From assembly GCA_001310715.1 (NCBI GenBank), contig BAXV01000086.1, positions 1 to 13,153 of the forward strand: a DNA stretch of 13,153 nt, in the 5' to 3' direction. The notes under the pieces were generated by a model. It was given only the letters and a program-made list of their open reading frames with translations, did no database searches and had not been told where the DNA came from. The position numbers were made by a program, and so were the translations under genes. Below are positions 7,623-13,153 of the stretch, in pieces. This stretch comes from Pseudovibrio sp. JCM 19062 (GTDB lineage Bacteria; Pseudomonadota; Alphaproteobacteria; Rhizobiales; Stappiaceae). Numbering within the stretch: position 1 is the first letter of the stretch; each line of letters opens with the position of its first letter.

Positions 7623-7650
7623 GTTATAGAGCCTGCACAATCTGCTTAAC
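7623..7650 (-). promoter_or_regulatory. Candidate sigma-70-type promoter for the MOSC gene
   Basis: On the minus strand a TATAAC -10 (7623-7628) lies 16 nt from a weak -35-like GTTAAG (7645-7650), just upstream of the TTG start at 7599. The -10 is good and the -35 is poor. This is a sequence-pattern guess only. Confidence 0.25.
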
Positions 7651-7846
7651 ATGCAGCAGGTTGGCCTCCCCCAGCAGGAAACAGGCAAAGTTGTGGGTTG
7701 TATGCTGTGGCTATAATAAGTCCAGTTCAAGGCAAAAACTGACTGGCACTGTTCTATCTACACCAAATCGCTGCGTTTACAGCAGTTTCCTCTGCCCACA
7801 AACTGCCCACTTTCTGACCTTTTTTTGCAGTCATACATATATTTAC

Positions 7847-7859
7847 TTACCTAAGGTAA
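7847..7859. promoter_or_regulatory. Dyad TTACCT-A-AGGTAA, candidate operator of the monooxygenase gene
   Basis: A perfect 6+1+6 palindrome sits 36 nt upstream of the monooxygenase start codon in the divergent intergenic region. Its size and position resemble operators of small dimeric repressors of the MarR/HxlR/TetR kind that often control flavin monooxygenases. No regulator gene is present in the window, so the binding partner is unknown. Confidence 0.4.
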
Positions 7860-7895
7860 TCTTCCCTTGACATTTTACAGGACGAACCAAGCGAA

Positions 7896-9537
7896 ATGAC
7901 TGGCGTAAAAAAATTCAGAGAAAGACGTCCTTATCGTAGGCGCGGGACCAACCGGGCTTACGCTTGCCATAGAGCTGGCCCGCCGTGGTGTGTCTTTCGA
8001 GCTGATTGACCGAAGACCAGAGCCTAACCGCAAAACGGCCTCTGTCGCCGTAAAAGCGCGGACGATGGAGATCCTCTGGAACCTTGATCTCGCCGATCGT
8101 TTCCTGGAGCGCGGCTTGGAGATCAAGGCAACAAACTTCTTTCTCGATCACGAGCGGTTTAATACAACGGTTTACAGCCAGCAAGAGCTGGATACGCCCT
8201 ACCCTTATTTCTTGAGTTTACCGCAGGAAGAAACCGAAGCACTGCTGGCACAAAAGCTCGACGAGCTCTCTGGTCCGGTCACACGAGGCGTTGAGTTACT
8301 GGACCTTGAACAGTCCGAGGAAGACGTCACGGTTACCCTTAAATCTAAAGAGAACGGGATCCAAAAGCGGACTGTGAAATGGGTCGTTGGCACAGACGGA
8401 CACTACAGTTCTGTGCGCAAAGCGATAGACATGGATTTCGATGGCCCGCTCTACCCAGAGGAATGGGAGGTCATCGACGGAGAACTTGCCAACTGGCAGT
8501 ACCCGATAGACCACGCTTGTGTGCAATTCCAGCCGCCGAATGTTTTTGCTGTCCCACTGGGCAAAGGTAGGTTCCGCATTTACTTGTGGCCCCGCACGAC
8601 GGGCAGCGACCATCTTGCAGACATCAACACACGGCTTTCTTCCATCTCACCGGGAGCGCAGCTCATCAATGCCAGCGAGCCCAACGTCTTCAAATCCGGA
8701 TCGCGTCTGGCACAGAAGTATCGCCAAGGGCGTGTTTTTCTCGCCGGTGATGCTGCTCACATTTCAAACCCCACCGAGGGTCGTGGCCTGAATGCCGGGC
8801 TGCACGACGCCTATAATCTTGGCTGGAAGCTGGCAGAAATCGTCAAGGGAAACCCATCGCAAGCGCTCCTCGACTCCTACGATGCAGAGCGCAGGCAGAT
8901 CGGGGACGAATTTGTCGAAACCGGTAAGGAAGTCTACAGCTGGATGCTTCCCCAAAATGCAGACAAACGTGATGATCTGGTGGCAGAGTTCCATAAGGAA
9001 GGCAATCAGAGAAAGTTTGCGGTGGCCGAGATGGAAATCACCTTCACCTACAGCCAAAGCCCCATCACCAAGGAGGTTGGTTCCACCCCGTCCTACTCGC
9101 CCTACTACACAGCAGTGGGCGCACGCATTGGCGATGTTGACGACCTGATTTGCGATAAGGGAGCTGTTCGCCTTTATGAGCTTTTGAAAGGCCTCGGCCC
9201 CAGCCTCTTCATCTTACTTGGCGACGCGGACCTCACACAGGTCTGTGAAGGCTTGCACTTACTGCAGACCATTCGTAGCAACAGCCCCAATGTATTTGAA
9301 GCTGCCGCAGTAGTGGTGACAGGAGATGCAGCGCGAACCAACCAACCCATGGGTGTAGTAAAAGACAGCACAGGTAAACTCCATGAGCGCCTGTGCGGCG
9401 ATGCGCCCAACCTATGCATCATCAGACCCGATGGGCATCTCGGTTTCCGTTGCCAGCCACCCTGTGCTGAAAAGACCAGAGACCACTTGTCCCTGATCTA
9501 CCCTGCACCGCAGACAGCAAATGCAAACATCAGCTGA
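7896..9537 (+). pseudogene. Class A FAD-dependent aromatic monooxygenase, one frameshift at an A7 tract
   Basis: FAD_binding_3 (PheA/TfdB/MhpA-like) flavoprotein hydroxylase, which uses NAD(P)H and O2 to hydroxylate phenolic or polyketide-type substrates in the cytoplasm. From ATG 7896 the frame reads MTGVK and breaks at A7 (7907-7913). With six A's it reads on as NSEKDVLIVGAGPTGLTLAIELARRG, giving the FAD-binding GAGPTG (about residues 15-20). Everything from 7922 onward is open in the corrected frame. The DG motif (GTDGHYSSVR, about 165-174) and GD motif (GRVFLAGDAAHISNPTEGRGLNAG, from 278) follow, then a C-terminal thioredoxin-like domain. Restored length is about 546 aa, normal. The GD loop has NPTEGRG rather than the commoner PPxGGxG. 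Without the correction, the only long frame starts at GTG 7990, after the dinucleotide fold, and could not bind FAD normally. Substrate unknown. Confidence 0.87.
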
Positions 9538-9907
9538 CGTTGTCGCAAGACAGCGGTTTGCTTCAAGAAAGAGAAATCAAATTTGCACGGACTGGCCCTA
9601 TTGAATGGCCAGTTTCGCCAGACTTACATTTGCCTCGTAAATATCCTGAAGAAAAGATATGGCCGGAAAGGCCAGCTGCGCTGAGGCATATTAGCCACGA
9701 CAGCAAGCACTACTAAAACAACTGCTAATAAAACCAACCATGTAAATAATAATTACTTAATTATCCTATTAAGATCACGTTTGCACTAAATTGATTAATG
9801 ATCATGTTTACTAGAGCCCAGGCTTATGCTTTCGTGACTTTTACTATGCGTAGATCAAAATATCCCACACAGGCCTTCAATCAAACAAGTACAACGGATG
9901 GGTGAAC
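9538..9907. other. Intergenic region between monooxygenase and methyltransferase genes
   Basis: No gene is supported in these 370 nt. The left part holds a GC-rich hairpin (9591-9613) just after the monooxygenase stop. The part around 9715-9810 is strongly AT-rich with short self-complementary runs (e.g. TAATTACTTAATTA), the most likely place for the methyltransferase promoter, but I cannot assign convincing -35/-10 boxes. Confidence 0.45.
9591..9613 (+). terminator. Hairpin after the monooxygenase gene, possible terminator
   Basis: ACTGGCC (9591-9597) and GGCCAGT (9607-9613) form a perfect 7-bp stem with a 9-nt loop, extendable by two G-U pairs. It is 54 nt past the stop codon. The following bases (TTCGCC) are not a U-run, so intrinsic termination is uncertain. 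Confidence 0.35.
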
Positions 9908-10965
9908 ATGACAGAACTTAACCCCAAGAAACTGGAAGTATTAACCGAAAAGGTTATGAACGACGCAGCTGGTGCACTTGCTGTGCTCATGGCGTATCTA
10001 GGAGACCAAGCTGGCGTTTACGCGCCATGGATAAGGCAGGTCCACTTTCATCTGAGGACTTGGCAAAGCGCACGGGGTTGAACGAGCGGTACCTGCGTGA
10101 ATGGCTCAGTGCAAATGCAATTGCCGGGTATGTAGACTATGACAAGGACGCAGAAACGTTCAGCTTGAGTGAAGAGCAAGCAACCGTGTTTACCCGGGAG
10201 GGGCAACCCACGTGCCTGCAAGGCTTCTTCGAGAACATCGTTTCTATTTACGAAACCTATGATAAAGCCGTCGAGACATTCAAATCAGGCAAAGGTCGCC
10301 CCTGGAGTGATCATTCCCAATGTTGCTTCTGTTCTGTCGACCGGTTCTTCCGCCCCGGTTACAACGCAAATCTGGCTGACCACTGGATACCGGCCCTCGC
10401 CGGTGTCGAAGAGAAACTAAAATCGGGTGGGAAAATCGCCGATATTGGTTGCGGGTTCGGTTCCAGCACAATCCTGATGGCGAAAACCTACCCCAATTCC
10501 AAAGTAATCGGTATTGATTTCCATGCCCCCTCTATTGAGGCAGCCCGTCAAAAGGCGCGAGACGAAAATCTGAGCAATGTCGAATTTGTCGTCGCCCGCG
10601 CACAGGACTTCAAAGAAACCGATTTTGACTTTGCGTGTATTTTTGATGCGCTGCATGACATGGGAGACCCGATAGGCGCCGCACAGCATATTAAAAGTGC
10701 ACTCAAGCCCAATGGTACGTTCATGGTCGTAGAGCCCGCAGCAGGGGACACCCTCGCAGACAACATGGGTCCGATAAATCAGATCTTTTATTCCGGCTCA
10801 ACCATGGTGTGCCTCCCTGCCTCTTTCTCTCAGGAAGGGCAGTATGGTTTGGGCGCACAGGCCGGTGAAGCCAGACTGACCAAGGTACTCAAGGAGGGTG
10901 GATTTACCAATGTCCGCCGAGCAACTGAAACACCAACAAACATTATCCTGGAATGTCGACCATAG
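9908..10965 (+). pseudogene. SAM-dependent methyltransferase with N-terminal winged-helix region, one frameshift
   Basis: Class I methyltransferase fused to an N-terminal winged-helix/dimerisation-like region. The start ATG 9908 reads MTELNPKKLEVLTEKVMNDAAGALAVLMAYLGDQAGVYA and then falls out of frame. The -1 frame from 10027 continues MDKAGPLSSEDLAKRTGLNERYLREWLSAN, the expected helix-turn-helix. One missing base at about 10024/10025 (GCGGCC for GCGCC) restores a 352-aa protein. SAM motif I is ADIGCGFGSS (about residues 178-187), followed by the acidic IGIDFH strand end and FDFACIFDALHDMGDP (motif IV region). Upstream of motif I is DHSQCCFCSVDRFFRPGY, a family block with a cysteine cluster. 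The substrate is unknown. It lies downstream of the flavin monooxygenase on the same strand, but the 370-nt gap and hairpin suggest separate transcription. Confidence 0.85.
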
Positions 10966-10995
10966 TTGACCTGTTCCCCGGGACCTCGCCAAATT

Positions 10996-11032
10996 GGATA
11001 TGATCCCGCCTGACATAAGGGCGGGATAATCC
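10996..11032. repeat. Imperfect inverted repeat between methyltransferase and tRNA-Phe
   Basis: ATCCCGCC (11003-11010) pairs with GGCGGGAT (11020-11027) around a 9-nt loop. Outside a small internal loop, GGAT (10996-10999) pairs with ATCC (11029-11032). It lies 30 nt after the methyltransferase stop, between two converging transcription units, where a bidirectional terminator is expected. There is no U-run on either side. Confidence 0.4.
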
Positions 11033-11134
11033 AGCCAAAGACTGGAGCGAACGCGTTAAGTCTCGCTGGTGAGCCGCCAAACCTTCAAGCAGATCGTCTG
11101 CCTGATTTGTCTCTAAAATCGTGAAGAAGAAAAG

Positions 11135-11210
11135 TGGTGCCCGGAGGCGGATTCGAACCACCGACACGCGGATTTTCAATCCGCTGCTCTACCAACTGAG
11201 CTATCCGGGC
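11135..11210 (-). tRNA. tRNA-Phe (anticodon GAA)
   Basis: The minus strand folds as a complete 76-nt tRNA. The acceptor stem pairs GCCCGGA with TCCGGGC, followed by discriminator A and an encoded CCA (11135-11137). The D arm contains AGCTCAGTTGGTAGAGC. The anticodon stem is GCGGA/TCCGC with loop TTGAAAA, giving anticodon GAA. The T arm contains GGTTCGAATCC. It is a single-copy tRNA on the same strand as the peptidase and pcaB. I found no repeat of its 3' end in the window, so there is no sign of an integrated element here. Confidence 0.97.
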
Positions 11211-11248
11211 CTGTCGCGTTGGGCGCTGTGCCCCGCTGAGGTGAGCGT

Positions 11249-11278
11249 CTTATAGGGTGCCAGATTTCGTCTGTCCAG
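11249..11278 (-). promoter_or_regulatory. Candidate promoter of tRNA-Phe
   Basis: On the minus strand a CTGGAC -35-like box (11273-11278) and TATAAG -10 box (11249-11254) are separated by 18 nt. The -10 lies 38 nt before the first tRNA base, a suitable distance for a short 5' leader. The -35 match is partial. Confidence 0.4.
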
Positions 11279-11412
11279 CAGGCAAATGCATTTTTTTCAA
11301 AGAAATCTGTTTTCTCCACTGCCAGATCAACATTTTTTCGTAACCTCCTTAAATCATGAGGGTTTTCGGCAGACCAATCCCCCATATATTGCACCGCCAG
11401 ACGTCAAACCAC

Positions 11413-12800
11413 TCAAGCGGGCGCTCCGTTTTCTGAAATATCCCAAAACAACGCCACCATATTTCGCAGGGCATCCCGTGCGACTGGCTTCAGAATGTGT
11501 TCATTGGGGGCGTGTTGGGAGCAGCCTGCATAGGAGTGCGGTACCCAAACCGTGGGCAGGCCCAAAGTTTCAGAAAAGCACTCATTGGGCAGTGAGCCTG
11601 CAAGGTTTGGCAGGAGATGGGGGCGTTTACCGCTGGTCTGTTTCAGGGAGGCCATCGCCATCTGCACCCACGGGTTATTCGGGGAAAGGCGGGTGGCGTG
11701 GAAGAACCCGCGCTCTTCCTGCGTTACCTCCACATTCTCAAACCCGTTTTCATCCAGATGCCTGCGCAGCGACGGGAGAAGACCATCAACGTCCGTCCCT
11801 ACCACATAGCGCAGCTGACAAACGGCAAAGGCTGAGCCATCAATGGCATTCACGGGCGCGTCCGGCACGCCGCTTTTCATTGCCAGCACAGCAAAGGAGT
11901 TCCAACCGAACACGCGTTCGGCAGGGGTAAGCCCCTCTTCACCCCAATCCTCATTGATTGCCGGGCCCTGACTGTCGCCTACGGGCAGTTCGCTGAGTGC
12001 TTCCCGAATATCCGACGTCAGACTGGTAGGACGCCAGCCCGGAATTCTGATCTGCCCGCGTTTGTCTGCCACGCACGAGATCGCATTGGCAAGAATGATC
12101 GCAGGATCCGCAAGTAGCCCACCCCAGTTACCGGAGTGGTTTGCCCCATCGCGCAGCTTAACCCGAAGGGTGAAGGTCTGCGCCCCGCGCGCGCCGGTAA
12201 AGACAGTTGGCGTGCCTGCTTGCAAACGAGGGCCGTCAGAGGCAATGAGCACGTCTGCCGCCAGCATCTCCTTGTTCTTTTCAAAGAACTCCTGCAGGCC
12301 AGCGGAACCGGTCTCCTCGGAGGTTTCAAGGATCACCTTGCAGTTAAAACCAAGCTGTTCCTTTTCCTCCAAAAGCACCCGAGCGCCTGCAAGTTGATGA
12401 GGTGTTGGCATTTGTTGTCTGCGGTGCCGCGCCCGTAAATGCGCTCGCCATCTTCTTCCAGAACAAAGGGGTCTCTGTCGCCGATCCACTCTCCGGCCTG
12501 CCCAAGCACCACATCGCCGTGGCCATAGGTCAAAATTGTCGGGAAGTTTGGGTCTTCAATGCGCTCACCAAACAGAAAGGGACCACCTGCCGGATCGGGA
12601 TTGTCAAAGATCTGCGTTTTGAAACCCAGATGCTCAAGAAGAGGCAGCATCTCTTCTTTCAGATAACGCATGAGCTGAGGTTTTTGCCGAGGCTCCTGAC
12701 TTTCCGTGGGTATTGCCACCAGTCTGGCCAAGTCAGTGAGGAATGCGCCGCTATCGAAGTAAGTTTCCGCCCGCTGGATTGCTTCAGTGCGACTGGCCAT
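11413..12800 (-). pseudogene. M20-family metallopeptidase (dipeptidase/amidohydrolase type), one frameshift
   Basis: ArgE/DapE/ACY1/CPG2-type di-zinc hydrolase that cleaves a peptide or acyl-amide bond; the exact substrate is not evident. ATG 12798-12800 (MASRTEAIQRAE) has GGGAGG 6 nt upstream. Metal-site blocks are TYGHGDVV (His94, Asp96), GRGTADNK (Asp128), LETSEETGS (Glu162-Glu163) and the C-terminal SQHAPNEH. The frame breaks after NLQALG at G3 (plus-strand CCC 12378-12380); one more G gives QALGVLLEEKEQLGFN and the rest reads open to TGA at 11413-11415. Restored length is about 462 aa, typical for the family. The codon for residue 131 (12408-12410) is Cys in DNKCQH, where family members usually have Gly (DNKGQ). 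It lies 32 nt downstream of the pcaB stop and may be cotranscribed with it. Confidence 0.87.
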
Positions 12801-12832
12801 TCTCAACCTCCCTATCAAATTAATTAGGTCAG

Positions 12833-13153
12833 TTAATCACTTACGGGCGTTCCAATCCACTCTATTTGCTGCAAAAGCCGCAGTGCGCTGTGAAGACCGC
12901 TCGCCGTTGCCATGCACATTCCGGGTAGAACCATCCATTCCAGCGCCCATGCCGCGCCAGAGCGTTCCTGTTCATGCACCAGTGTGCTGTGCATGGCGGA
13001 GATCTGGCTGCTGTTGTAGCGGGCAAGGGTTACCAGTAATTCCGCATTGATGGGATTGCTCTTATGCGCCATGGCAGAAGACCCTCCGCCACCGGAAAGC
13101 TTGATCTCGTCGACGCCCTGCTGTGCCATCAGAGTGACATCGGCACCTATCTT
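12833..13153 (-). CDS. pcaB: 3-carboxy-cis,cis-muconate cycloisomerase, C-terminal part (5' end outside window)
   Basis: Fumarase/aspartase-superfamily enzyme of the protocatechuate branch of the beta-ketoadipate pathway, converting 3-carboxy-cis,cis-muconate to 4-carboxymuconolactone. The visible part starts KIGADVTLMAQQGVDEIKLSGGGGSSAMAHKSNPINAE, carrying the superfamily signature GSSAMAHKSNP (usually GSSxMPxKxNP; here Ala replaces Pro). It continues with LVHEQERSGAAWALEWMVLP, a block characteristic of PcaB, and ends SALRLLQQIEWIGTPVSD at TAA 12833-12835. The protein stops soon after that block, like the shorter PcaB forms. The open frame runs through the window edge at 13153. Symbol assigned by family resemblance only; no other pca gene is visible. 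Confidence 0.85.
   Translation of the reverse strand, partial: KIGADVTLMAQQGVDEIKLSGGGGSSAMAHKSNPINAELLVTLARYNSSQISAMHSTLVHEQERSGAAWALEWMVLPGMCMATASGLHSALRLLQQIEWIGTPVSD

Noticed and set aside
7867..7872. Perfect TTGACA as a -35 box for the monooxygenase
   Set aside because: The -10 would fall at or next to the start codon at 7896, leaving no leader, and no -10-like sequence is there.
7990..9537. Monooxygenase starting at GTG 7990 as a complete gene
   Set aside because: It would lack the GAGPTG FAD-binding fold, which is encoded in the same frame just upstream (7922-7989).
11135..11210. tRNA-Phe as an integration site of a mobile island
   Set aside because: No integrase gene and no repeated copy of the tRNA 3' end were found in the window.
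11286..11930. 214-codon plus-strand open frame
   Set aside because: Antisense to the M20 peptidase C-terminus, which carries clear family motifs; its composition looks like a shadow frame.
1..13153. CRISPR array, insertion sequence or toxin-antitoxin module
   Set aside because: No regularly spaced direct repeats, transposase motifs with terminal repeats, or recognisable toxin-antitoxin pair were seen on either strand.

Overview
The window looks like a chromosomal segment of an alphaproteobacterium, possibly a marine or host-associated member of the Rhizobiales/Rhodobacterales side (a Pseudovibrio- or Labrenzia-like genome would fit). This placement rests on the general look of the proteins and the moderate GC and is not firm. 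No transposase, integrase, phage gene, CRISPR array or rRNA is visible.

Left third (1-5529, + strand): the export end of a group 2-type, ABC-transporter-dependent capsule locus. The order is kpsE (3' part), kpsM, kpsT, two consecutive KpsS-like glycosyltransferase genes, and a short formyltransferase. Spacing is very tight (1-nt and 4-nt overlaps, gaps up to about 14 nt), so this reads as one operon. KpsM/KpsT form the inner-membrane ABC transporter and KpsE the periplasmic co-polymerase. KpsS-type enzymes build the beta-Kdo linker on the lipid anchor, and the formyltransferase probably decorates a sugar.

Middle (5730-7599, - strand): a small DUF1971-type cupin overlapping a four-helix membrane protein gene, then a 441-nt gene-free gap with inverted repeats, then a MOSC-domain protein. 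Facing away from it (7896-10965, + strand) lie a class A FAD-dependent aromatic monooxygenase and a SAM-dependent methyltransferase with an N-terminal winged-helix region, a pair reminiscent of small-molecule tailoring enzymes.

Right end (11135-13153, - strand): tRNA-Phe(GAA), an M20-family metallopeptidase, and the C-terminal part of 3-carboxy-cis,cis-muconate cycloisomerase (pcaB; protocatechuate branch of the beta-ketoadipate pathway), which runs off the window.

The dominant oddity is reading-frame damage. Seven genes (kpsE, kpsM, both kpsS-like genes, monooxygenase, methyltransferase, M20 peptidase) carry eleven apparent frameshifts. Each can be explained by one inserted or one missing base, and good family sequence continues on both sides. 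No additional in-frame stop codons were found. Four are +1 at A7/T7 tracts, one is at an A8 tract, and six are -1 at or near G/C positions. Either the sequence has indel errors or these genes were disabled very recently. The intact genes are kpsT, the formyltransferase, the cupin, the membrane protein and the MOSC gene; the visible part of pcaB is also undamaged. I did not find a convincing new biological system; the most interesting leads are the frameshift pattern, the tandem KpsS genes plus formyltransferase, and the dyad upstream of the monooxygenase.
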